From Chalara sp. BL73 (taxonomy: Eukaryota; Ascomycota; Leotiomycetes; Helotiales): a stretch of DNA of 64,000 bases. This document shows, in pieces, positions 49,182 to 60,448 of this stretch. How positions within the stretch are numbered: position 1 is the first letter of the stretch; every line of letters begins with the position of its first letter. Made by a program: the position numbers and the translations under genes. Location: NCBI GenBank assembly GCA_918026815.1, contig CAKJVC010000021.1, positions 124,001-188,000 of the forward strand, in the 5' to 3' direction. The notes under the pieces are model-generated. The model did not search any database, had not been told where the DNA came from, and saw only the letters and a list, made by a program, of their open reading frames with translations.

Positions 49182-50998
49182 TCATCTCATTTGAGCGTCA
49201 GGATATCCGTTAGCTTCTCCTACCCCGTGGCCATACCGCGCATAGATCTCGGAGAGGCTTCTCTGCTTTTGACCAAGCCAGAAGTCTTTTGAATTCTGAT
49301 CAAGCACGTTGATCTCGAGTCGTGCCGTAAGAGTTACGCTTCCGCCTTTAAGAGCGCCAAACGGCTCGCTTGATATGACCAGCTCGACCTCGACGTTCTC
49401 CACCTTGAAGTCAGGATGGACTCGGAACGAATGATAAAGTATCCTTCCGCTGCATGAAAGCCATGACCAGCTCGGGCGATATATACGTCTGTCCGGGGCT
49501 GTACCTTCAAATCTCGACGTCGTTCCCGCAAAGTCTCTGAGGAGGACTTTAACCAAAATAGCTGACGGTAGATATCTGACTTCCAGATTCCCACATGGAA
49601 CTCGGCCTCGCTGACATCGTGGAACTTTCCCACCAGGGCAGATATTGCGGGGAGTCTATCGGTCGGAAAGGATATCTGGCGGTAGCTATACTCGCTAGTA
49701 ATTTCTTGCCAAAAGGTCCAAAGCTGCCTCCAATCGTCGTCGAGCAATCGATCTCTTTTGCGCTTTGTCCGGAATACTGAAGGCAGATTACGAATGTAGT
49801 GGTGACTGTCTGTGCGATCTCTTCCAGAAATGCCATTAGTACCATATTCGATATCCTGATTTGCGTATATGATCTCTTGACAGCTCCAGTAGAGATAAGG
49901 TGAGGAATAGACTAAACATCTTCGACTAAGGAGGCTTTCTTGGAGACACCACGCCAGAGACTCGGTTGGATCATCGGCCCATTGATATTTTGTTCAGATC
50001 GAAGGAGGAGGATGCCTCGTTCACCTTATGGAATCCGTAGGTCAACTTTTTGAGGCAATTTTGTTTTGAGAAATCCTTGATCCGCTCCTGTTGCAGATGC
50101 AGCAATGAGTGTAATAGTGGCGTGTCCATATACACTTGCCATGTTTGAAAGTTCTTTCCTTTTATCGTCCTCGCAATCTTGGATAATACATAAGGCATCG
50201 ATCCATACGTATCGCAGATGAAGCGTTCTTGAGACTGTTAGGTTGGTGGCAAGGTTCTCTGTTATTGTCCGCTGCAGGTTCTTTTGACCCCACCTGTAGC
50301 TCAATGCCCCATTGGTCTCCCAGAGGTGAATTTCATCACGACGGCAGCTCCAACATCCAACACTATTGTTGGTAGGAATGCATTTGACAAGGGAGATCCA
50401 AACATGTGATGCGTATGTAGGCATTTATCCGGCTAGTCATGAACTCGCTCCATGTTTGCCAAAGAGCCGTGATGTGTGTCGAATTATTTGCTTGAAATGA
50501 ATTTTCCTGCGGGATCGTGTGCTTTTATCTCGGGCTGCCAATTTCCGCCCGTACATCAGCTTCGACAATCCCTTGCCCATATATGGAATCCTCAGCATCC
50601 TCATCGTCATAAAGTAGAATCCTCAAATCCCCAATATCTAACAAATCTTCCTCAGTACTTCGGCATTTTGCAAGCCACTTGCATGAGACCCGGTTTCTCT
50701 TCCATTGCCCTTCCCAGCTTCGTTCGTCAACGTCTACAGATTTAGCAATAGCATCTATTACTAAGACGCATATATCGCAATCTCAATATTGGCCCGTTAA
50801 CAATGCGCCGCGCTTGTAAGAATGTTCGTGAACTAGAGTATCCAAACGAATCCCACCAAGGACCTTCGATCTTGGAATAAGCTGATGCTGTAATGTAGTC
50901 TTAAAATATTTTATGTCCAGCTTGTTCCGGCAATCAAAACAAAGCTTGGAGAACCTTACTTGGCTGCTTTGGGTCTCAAGCACAGGAGACATCATCAA
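49182..50998 (-). pseudogene. Decayed HET-domain (heterokaryon incompatibility-like) gene
   Basis: Typical HET-protein blocks appear in the right order on the minus strand, but in different frames. First a Cys-containing N-terminal part (KLCFDCRNKL) runs into TGA at 50783-50785, and the same frame continues beyond with CDICVLVIDAIAKS. Next comes the HET core with ALSYRWG and VWIDALCIIQD (frame open 50424-50026), then, after a frame change near 50000, WCLQESLLSRRCLVY. A last change near 49556 leads to RPSWSWLS and an end at 49182. HET proteins trigger or modulate non-self recognition and cell death in filamentous fungi. With one internal stop and at least three frame changes, this copy should be non-functional. 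Unrecognised introns might explain one of the changes, not all. Confidence 0.75.
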
Positions 50999-53900
50999 GT
51001 GATAAAGCGATACACTGGTCGGAGAAAAGAATCAGCGGACAGTTCAAGGCAGGTTGACAATGCTGGGATACATCAGACACAGCGTTGTGCCAGAGTCTGT
51101 GGCCGTACTCAGGTTGCGGCTTAAGCTTTGCGGGACGCCAAGTCCTTATCAGTTATGCAAGAATTATCTTTCATCCCAGTGCAGAGATATACTCAAAAGA
51201 TGTCATGCAAACATTTGATGAGCATGGATTATCATATGCATTTTCTACAGCGGGTGTGAATGTGTCTGATTTGATCCTGAAGAGATTTAATTGCCAGATC
51301 GTCTCTCCAGAATTAATTGTGCTCGGGTCTGTCACCGATAATTCTAGGTGGCATCTCTCTGCAAAGGTATGCGAAGAGATCTCTGGTGAGGCTGAACTCG
51401 GTGCTTGATATTCCCAACGCCCAATTTCTTCTTCGTCCATCCAGATATGTGTATATCGCTGTTGGCAGTTTGCGGCTGTCTACGCCTCTTCACCTCTTCA
51501 TTTATTCAATGGGAAATGCAGAAGAAACAATCGCACAGACGATTACTATCTAACTTAAGCATTGATATACCATTTTCATGACTAACAACAAAACCAAAAG
51601 AATATTGTGAATAATCAACACTAGCCGTGAGGCATGGATCGTTGAATCATTATGACCTGGATTCCATGACGGCCAGTTATTGTGAAGAGAGCCATGTGTG
51701 TTGAACCTTCAAATGTTGTCGCCGAATTCAGAAATAAAATAACTAAGGCACATCACTTGATGGTTTCCAGATAGCCTCGATTTGAAAATTATCGAGAACA
51801 CACACACTGACTCTATTCTGCCATGAGTTTCGACGCTCGTCTCATCATAGCGTAAGAATAGCATTTTCTTATCATAGTCACACTGGCGATCATCCAAGAA
51901 GCGCCTACTAAGGCTTCTTGAAATACATTTAAACGGTCGCGACGGGTGCCTTCAAGCGCCTGCTCCAAAAGTACCTTCTCACCCTCATATCTTGGGGTAT
52001 CAAGACTTTGTGATTGGACGAATTTACTGATTAAAATAATTATAACAGATACGAAAGCCGATACATTCCCATTTCAGGCAAAGGAAGGGAAGAAGAGAGG
52101 GGAGTGGTCAACGACGACTATGTTGTTGGTGCATCATATGAAGGCTTCGAGTGTGAGATTTCTATTTCGGTGATGTACCAAGACATCTGCACAAGACTCG
52201 CCGAAGACGTCCCATGCGGAGGAAAGCCTTTGTGCCTGATTATACTTTTTGTGTAGACTGATCCACGGTGCATGAAACCGATAGTGTCTTGTCGGTATCT
52301 TTGGCTCACTCAGCATCATACATGGGCAACAGAATGCCGAGCCAGCCACACCTCTTTTCTCGATCGGGAACCGGAAAGCTTCCAAATGATGTTCTGGAAA
52401 ACGTGATGTGTGGTGTATTGTCTATTGTGTGGGTTGCATACATACGAAAAAATGCGGATGACAGCGGCTGCATCCGGTTTTATTTAGAGTCCCCTTGCAG
52501 GAAATATGAAGCCTCATGGACTCGGCTGTAGGGCAGCAGGCCTATTGGGAACCACCCAAAGAACGGCTCTCCGATTGCAGGTCCCATCATCGCGGTTACA
52601 GATTCATGTTCCGCGATAACCTATTTTAAAACATGGTTCATTAATATATTTTGCGTCTGGGAGGATAGGGTTGTCGCGTGGCCGGATGCCATCATCCGTG
52701 GCTGTTGTGCTTTTCATACACGAGGCGCAGTGGATACGCGAAAACAATGCACGGCTTCAACTCTGCTGTTGACAGCTTTCCTCTCCTACTGTCCTGAGAT
52801 GCAAATGTTAAGCCACTCCGTATTCTGCTGCCCTTTTCTAAATGCGCTTCCATATGCACTTCGTCTTTCATGATATCCTGTCGCGGACCCCAAAAACGGC
52901 GACGCCGACAGGCATGCTCTTTCTTCCAGGCCACCCAAGAAACGCGATCTTCAGAAGAGATGCTCAGGCTCGATGATTGTTCAGAAACTTAAGCGAAGGT
53001 GTGTTCAACAAAGTCTGGAGTCCGAACCTTGAGACTTGGGACGAACCTGGGTGGGTGGTAGCAGGCATGGGCGGCCAGGATCAAGAGGTTGTCTACCGGT
53101 CCCGTAGCTGGGGAGAGTCGTCTGGAACCCTAAGCGCCGGCTAGTCAAACCAAAATGCCTTACCAAAAGTCTTGGATAGCTGGGAGTACTCCAACAAAGA
53201 CAGAGTTACAGTGCTGCAGAGTAGGGTCACAATTCCCTTTGCACCCTTGACCATAGATTTCATAGTTCGGTACTTTTTACTTTAAGGAGTAATTTGAATG
53301 GCCATCTCTCCACTATCTCCTGCTTTGAACCTTGGTTTGTTATGATTTTCAGTAGGGATTCAATCCGAACTTGTCACCCTTTACTTAGCTACAAAGCTCA
53401 AAATATCAAATTTGTTCATGTTAGAGCGAGAAATAGCAGGAGGCACATCTGATCACCAGATTGATCTGGCGCGGCAGTTGTCGATGCGAGTTCCATCCTC
53501 CTGCGCTGAAAGGCTTAACCTGTAATGACCGTACCTGCATGACGACTGCTGTGCCATCGAATATGCAGCAGCATTAAATCACGAAGGATTGCGATTTGGC
53601 CGACCCAAGATTTATTCAAATCGTCTCTACCTTTTCGGAACCGACATACTGTTAAATCTACGTTAACCCCTTCCCAAGGCTTCGGCGTTCAGCGCGGCTC
53701 CCGAAACTCTCCCCATACTTCCCATAAAATAACGAACCAATAGCAATATTTGAGGCCAACATTTCGACGCCTTGAAAGTTGGAGAAATGCAGGGGAAACA
53801 GAGTCACCTGGTGGAGTGGCCTCCTAAATTTTGACCTGGAGAAAAGGATTTTTGAGATTGAAAGCCAGAACCAGGTGTCAGGGATGTCGTAACCTCAACC

Positions 53901-56098
53901 AACCAGACAACTGCTTAGCCCCGGCCCTTGCTGTGGTCATCATTTGAGTTTCAGAGATTAAGCTCCCAGCGGGTAGAGCGTCTAGCTGACGATCTCTCGT
54001 CCAGAATGCCATGCTGAAGTATTCGATGTTTGAGGGTTACGGGCGGATTGGAACAGGAATTGGGGATATAAACCTGAAACCATGATGGTGGAACGGTAGC
54101 ACAGAGAGAAAAAGGGTCAGCCAGGCACCGTATAGCCTGTTTGGTCTAATAATATTGGGGGCTGACTGTGTTGCACGGCGCTTGTGTCCTGGAAAACCAT
54201 TTGCCAGCACCAAAACATCCCTAGATAGTCTCTTGCGGTGGCAGAATTGGTACTTTGACAAAGTGCTTAGATGTACATAGGATAGCAAAAGATACAGAAT
54301 TACGATGCAAGAACGAATCAGAAAGGGCACGTCTCGTCTCCATTTTTCAGCAGAATTCCAATAGGTAAAATAAGCATGGCTTGATATAAATAATCCCAGG
54401 CTATCCTAAGTACTCTCTCTCTCTACTGTACTGTGCTGCATTTGGATCTTAAGTAGAGTAGCAGACAAATCCGAGAAGCGGGAAACGGAACCGGGTCCCG
54501 CCCCGCTTACCGAGACGAGCCAAGGCGCTAGATCGCTTGTGTTCCTTATTATATAATCAAATCAGTAACCCTGGATCGTATGGTATGGATGTATGTTGTT
54601 TTGACTTCATTCCTCTCTATTCGTGTTGATTCTGCGCCTTGTTAGAGGAATATATCGATTAGACACACTGCAAAGGACCGATGTGTTATGTCACCAACTC
54701 AACTACCGAAGCACTTGTCCTCTTTGCGATTTCGATGCCCACAGATATTTGAGGAGAGGCGCAATCCGACATTTTTCCAAATTTAGAAGCAAGGTTACAT
54801 CTGCATGGCAATTTTTCTGCATGGGGGCACAGGCATCAAGCGCGCCATTTTCTGCGGGCCGTTGCTGGGAAAAAGGGCAGAACAGGGGCACTGAACGTTA
54901 AACTGGTCCCAAGAGATTTTGCGAGTTGGGGATGGCTTGATCAAGAACACCGTCGTCGCCAAACTCGTCTTCAACAAGAATCCCCTAGAGTTTGCACCAT
55001 TTGCACGATGGAAAAAGAGCCACCGGCGCGTATGACGGCAATTCCTCCAGCGCGCCCAGTCATAATTATACATATTGCATTATTCATATGTATTGCGTGA
55101 GATGAGGTTTTGAAGCATGCGCCAAAAGTAGTGTCGAGGTGGAGGGTGCTTCAGAGCAATCAGGTCGCTGTTGGGTGAAAGATGGGCCAAGGACGGGGCA
55201 TAGAAGCTTGGATGCTGCTGTCATCAAAGCCTTACAAGGCCTAGTGTCACTCTATGGCGGTTCCTGATTGCTGGACTGGAAATCAAAGACCATGTCGCCC
55301 ATTCACACATCTGCCAGGGTGGCTAGGACTGGCCAGAGCTCAGGGCAACTACTGTAACCCCCTCCATACTTTTACCAGTATGCTTGTTTCTCGAGGCTCA
55401 CCGATTACCCACGGACGAATCCAACGCGCACAATCAACTTTTAAAATATACTTCCCTACACCACAATACAGAATTACCGTCCTGTATTGGCGCTCGTTAT
55501 TCCTAACCTGACCATTATGTCCGGATTATAATTGTCGATGAGGTAGAAGCTGGAGGTTTCCGCGCGCCCAATGGAGCAGAGCGCTTACTTCACTCTTTCA
55601 CACACACTCTCTCTCTCTCTCGCTATTTATGGCCCCTGTTCGTCCACAATCAGCTTGTTTCCCCTTTCGGACTGGCTTGGACGGCCTGCTGGTAGTAATC
55701 TGCAGACCTCCAGCCATAGACAAGGGTTGCGGACCAGGGACACACAGGGCAGCAGCCTCCTCGATCTTCTTCCTCCAGCACCATTCTTTCCTGTAAACAC
55801 AAGCACGATACACCAGCAATGCCCCGCGATTTGTTCTATCTTTGTGCCTCTACTGCGTGGCTTCTGTGGTAATATTGCCTGTAACGAATGAATATTTCTT
55901 TTTTAAAATATTTGGTTTATCCTTACCGTTACTCTGACCCTGTCCCGACTATAGTACCCAAGATCTTGCCTTGTCACTACCGTTCTGTACCTGCACTGAG
56001 ATTCGGCCCCCCTTGAGGAGATCTATTCACGTCGGCTGTGCAAGGCTGTAAAGATCCACCAGAAACTTCTTGTTTCCAAATTCAGCAGGCCAAACACT
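50999..56098. other. 5.1 kb gene-poor region upstream of the C2H2 regulator
   Basis: No supported gene. Short open frames on both strands (for example near 51171-51440 and 52134-52385) have no domains. The left part may hold more remnants of accessory genes. The right 1-2 kb is pyrimidine-rich and contains a CT repeat and small upstream open frames, as expected of a long promoter and leader of a regulator gene. Confidence 0.5.
55607..55620. repeat. (CT)7 repeat in regulator upstream region
   Basis: Seven CT units directly after a short CA run. CT-rich tracts are common just upstream of fungal transcription start sites, so it may mark the core promoter. Confidence 0.8.
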
Positions 56099-59000
56099 AT
56101 GTCCAGGCTTTTGGATATTATAGATGTTGTGGAGCCGCTCGACTCGCAACCTTATACAAGAGCAGATGCCGCCTCATCCCAACAAGCCTCACAAGTAACT
56201 GTTGATCGAACGTCAGCCGAAACGTCGCCAACTCTCGATGATACTAAGGGAAAGACATCCATCACACGCCGCAAGTCTAGTAGAGTTCCCAAACCGGGAG
56301 GACCATCTACGCCAACACGCCTAAGTAGTATACGACGGCGTAACAGTGCCGTCGTAGACGCAATGGATTTCAGCTCAGGGTTTCAGGCGGGAGGATCCAA
56401 TCAGGCAAGCAACGCGGGCAGCCCTCAACAGTCATCTTCAAGAGGTTCAGAGCCTCCGGTGGAAGTACCTATCAAGTACACGCCAGTGACTGGACGGATA
56501 AGTCGAGCAAAGAAAGGAGTTCCTGTACATACTTGTACGTATATATGGAGAGACATCTCTGCGCATATCTTCAAGGAAGCACGAGTTTGAGTGGAATACT
56601 GACACTCTATAGGTGACCGCTGTCGCCCGGCGAAGGTATATAAAGAATTGATATGAAAGAGACACCGGCTAATCGAGTATATAGAAATTTACAAGAGCAG
56701 AGCATTTAAGGCGGCATCAGCTCAGTCATGACAAGCCTGCATATCCGTGCACATATAGAGATTGTGAAAGGGCATTCCACAGGCCCGATTTGTTAAACCG
56801 TCATCAGCTTCGACAGTAAGTTCTGTGCAAAGTTATCAACATTAGGACTGATAAAGTACAGTGAAACTCAAGGCGAAGGACCGTACCGCAAAGCCGCGAC
56901 TTCGAAAAGTAGGCCATCAGCGAGCCCGGCCCCAGACCGTCGAACTCCACCTCTGAAAGTCGAGACACCATCACAGACGCAAACACAAGGCGAAGATGGC
57001 GGCCCTCCTGCGGCGTCTCCTACAGACTCAGATGATTCGGTGACTCCGAGAACAACTGCAGGTACTGGTGAATCTGTGTCGGCTTTTAGCAGTACGATGG
57101 GACCCTACACCGGAATGCCCTATTCTCCAGGGCCCTCGCATAAGAGGTCAGCAAGTGAAGCGCAATTATCTGGCCCAGAGACTTATACTACAATGTCGCC
57201 TACCACGCGAGGAACAGCAAATTATGATAGCATGGCGGGTTACCCAGCTAGCTCTGGGCCGGATGTTTCGCATCAAGGAACTTACGGAAGAGCACAGCAA
57301 AACTTCGATTCCCTGTATGAAGGAACGAATTCCGCTAATTACGCGAATTACAACACACCAATTCGGCCAATATTACAGATTCCCGAGGATCCTTATATTC
57401 CCGGCCTATCTTATACCCAAGAAAACTCGCCGTGGTGCTCATCAGCGTCGGACAGCACTTACTCCACGCAGTCAGAAGGTTCTCGGACTGGGCGTATGTG
57501 GGGAAGCAGAGCCCGCTCAGCGTCAGTCAATACTCCTGACTGGACCTCAAATATCTCTCAATTCACATCTCATGGCATTGTCGGCCCTTCTCCATTTGAT
57601 TCCATGATCGAACAATTTAGCGAGGCTCCTTTTGTGGCTCCTGGAATGACTCCGCCAACGAGACAAACGTTAGACATCCCCCATGCGTTTGGAGGGTTTC
57701 AATATGTGGAAGCACCAGTGGGTCCTCCTGCCCTGTCGACATATAATAAGCCAGTGGCTCAATTTCTCTCAGCGCCTCGAGTATCCGATGGTGGAGCAGT
57801 TCCACGACAGAAGCTGGACTCGTCTCACCAATTTGGGCAATTAAATCTCAGCCCAGCGATGACTCTGAGTTATCCACAGCAGATACCACAGCTTGGCTCC
57901 TATTTAGAGACATATTGGCAATCCTTTCACCAAATGTACCCCGTCGTCCACCGAGGAACTTTCGACTCGACAGCAGATAACCTTCTAACTTCCGCAATGG
58001 CTGCGATTGGCACGCAGTACTACGATACAGTGGATGCTCGAAAGCGAGGCATGGAACTAAACGAATATTGCAAAAAGAGCATCGATCATGTGAGTAATGA
58101 AGCTCCTGATTTTCCTTGAAACATGTTTTCCTCAAGTTCGAATACTCTCCAACAAGTGGCAATTGAACAATACTGACTGAATTTTAGTGTGCGAATTGGT
58201 CTCTGAGCACAATGCAGGCAATCCTACTGACTGAAATATTTGCTCGTTTCCGTGGCCGCAAAACCAAAGTGACACTCTCCCGACACTATGAGGAACTCTT
58301 CAACCGAGTAAGTTGGCAGGCAACATGATTGGAATTTGGCTAAGTAAAACAGCTTGAACAAACAGCGACTCAAGCGCAACTGGATATTCCTTATACAGCC
58401 CACGGAATAGGAAACAACACAACCGCACAATCATTGCTCGATCGATTCAGTTCCATGCCTTCCACGCAGCAACAGCTCTCCCAGCAGCCCGACCTCCACA
58501 GCCAGTGGCTGATTTGGGTCGAATCAGAATCTCGCCAGCGTCTTCTTAGCTTTTGCTTCGCCTTCGATATTTGCCAATCCATGTACCATGAGCAGTCACG
58601 CTCAAAGCCACATTTCGACATCTCTCGAATATGCCTTCCTTGCCCCGATAAATTATGGAACGCAAGCTCGCCCGATGAATGGCAGGTGCAAAAGAACGAC
58701 TATTCTGTACAACACATTAATATAATCGAGCAAGACAATTCCTTTCAGCATGCCGCAAACATTAGCAGATCTTTCTTTACCGAGTCGCTTCTTATTTGCC
58801 ATTTGGCTACTCGACTGCCGGAACGAGATGATAGATATCCGAATGATTTTGTGCCACAAAACCCACACCCGGGGATTGCGAACCTGGCAACGATATATCC
58901 CAACTCTCCGCTTATGCATATCTACCTTGCTCTGCACCACACGCCGCTCCATGATCTCCTTGCCATAGCAGGCGACACTTGGGTCTTCGCCCGCAAAGTC

Positions 59001-59552
59001 ACTCCACCATCCGCCTTCCAGTCCGCGCAATCTCGGCTACTCACCTGGTCCAGGTCCCTCGCCGCCGCTTCCGCCACCCATCATGCATGTCACTACCTGT
59101 TCATGGTCTTCAGCGAGCCGGCCCCCGGCCTCGTCTCCCAATTCAACCAGCCTTACACCAGCACGCCATTCTGCCTTGGCGACTACTGGGCGATGTACGT
59201 CTCCGCCCTGATCTGCTGGGCGTTCGGACACCGCCACTCCTCATCCGGCACTATGTCTCGCTCCAGTCCTTCAACGGCAATCAATACCAGTGACATGGAT
59301 ATGGATTCACCCGAGACACCCATTGATGAGGGCAGGCTCAAGGCGTTCACATATCTCAACGGCATGATGGAGCTTACGACTGATGAGTTCATTACGCCTA
59401 AGGCTAGTATGCGCGGTGACACTTCCGGTGTGATTGATCTTGTCAAGGCTCGTCTTGAACCTGACGGCGTCGGCGCGACATGCATGACCATTGATGATGC
59501 CATTCGGGTTCTGACACGCATCAAGGATAGTGGACGAGCGCGGTTCTTCTAA
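56099..59552 (+). CDS. C2H2 zinc-finger plus fungal-trans transcription factor
   Basis: Six exons, 56099-56534, 56613-56635, 56685-56815, 56862-58089, 58188-58307 and 58353-59552, give 1045 residues. Two adjacent C2H2 fingers at about residues 145-197 are spread over exons 1-4. Finger 1 reads CDRCRPAKKFTRAEHLRRH and finger 2 reads CTYRDC, then FHRPDLLNRH; the last His codon is split by intron 3. Exon 2 has only 23 bases. The fingers are followed by about 350 Ser/Pro/Gln-rich residues and, from about residue 545, by a region with YWQSFHQMYPVVHRGTF, WVESESRQRLLSFCF and many aromatic helices. That matches the middle homology region (fungal-trans, PF04082) of fungal regulators. This C2H2 plus fungal-trans combination is a known filamentous-fungal and S. 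pombe Klf1-like class. Targets are unknown. A nuclear signal is likely in RRKSSRVPK near residue 58. Confidence 0.92.
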
Positions 59553-60448
59553 CCGCCCTTTTCGCAGCCATCCGCCTTTTCCCTTCCAACAAACGTTTTA
59601 AATTATCGTCCATTTCGGGCACTGTACAAGATTTAGGGCAGCATAGCTGGCACTTTCCGTTCACGATTATTTTCCTTTTTCTGTACCAACACCACGTACA
59701 AGCATATTTGCAGCATTTATCGTTTCCTAGCGTTTGTATGCACACTTTGCAAATCTGCATATTTTTTATTTTTTTTCAGGGACGGAAGTTTTAGGGATAT
59801 CATGGATGGCACGGGACAAATGACGGATTAATGCGTGATGAGATTACGGAGAACATGAGGGATTGCTTTATTGTATAATGCTTGGGATTTCCTTTTTTCT
59901 CCTTTTTTTCCTCCCTATCTCAATTTTACCATGCGTCATTTTTCTTATCTTCTTCGCTTGCGATATTGACCTGTGCGCTAACCTTCACGCTTTTCACATG
60001 TGTTTCGTTTCTTTCTTCCTTTCGCGGAGATTTTTTTTTTCCTCCTGGCCTGTATTATCAAAATTGAAATGTTGGGAGGAGGGGGGAGGTGTCTGGGTAT
60101 TTGTAGTGAGCTTAGCGATGATATTTTAGCGGCATGGCGAATTAGTGAACGGATGACATGATACCCGACGAGTAATGGTCTAAACTTAGAGAGAATAGAT
60201 GGACATAATGGGGCTGTACGATTATTAGCTGGGAGCTGAAAATAAAAATTCAAAACCGTGGAAACAAGATGTTTGTCCCGCTGTGTTCATGCGTAATTGT
60301 CTGCTCTGAATAGGATATCTCATTCCTTCTAAAGGCAAAGTTCTATCGTTCTCTTCCCATGCATATCGCTTTTCTTTTGCTCTAAAACTACCGGCCACGC
60401 CACCAGACGCCTCTATCAAAGATCTAGGCATGCATCCATTTTACTCCA
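59553..60448. other. Intergenic between convergent genes
   Basis: The regulator gene and UBP14 converge here. The stretch is T-rich (several T runs, for example near 59760 and 60030) and holds only short frames. Both 3' untranslated regions probably lie here. Confidence 0.6.

Noticed and set aside
53960..54000. tRNA-like D-arm sequence (GCGGGTAGAGCGTC)
   Set aside because: No matching T-arm (GGTTCGAxxCC) or acceptor pairing occurs within the next 60 bases.
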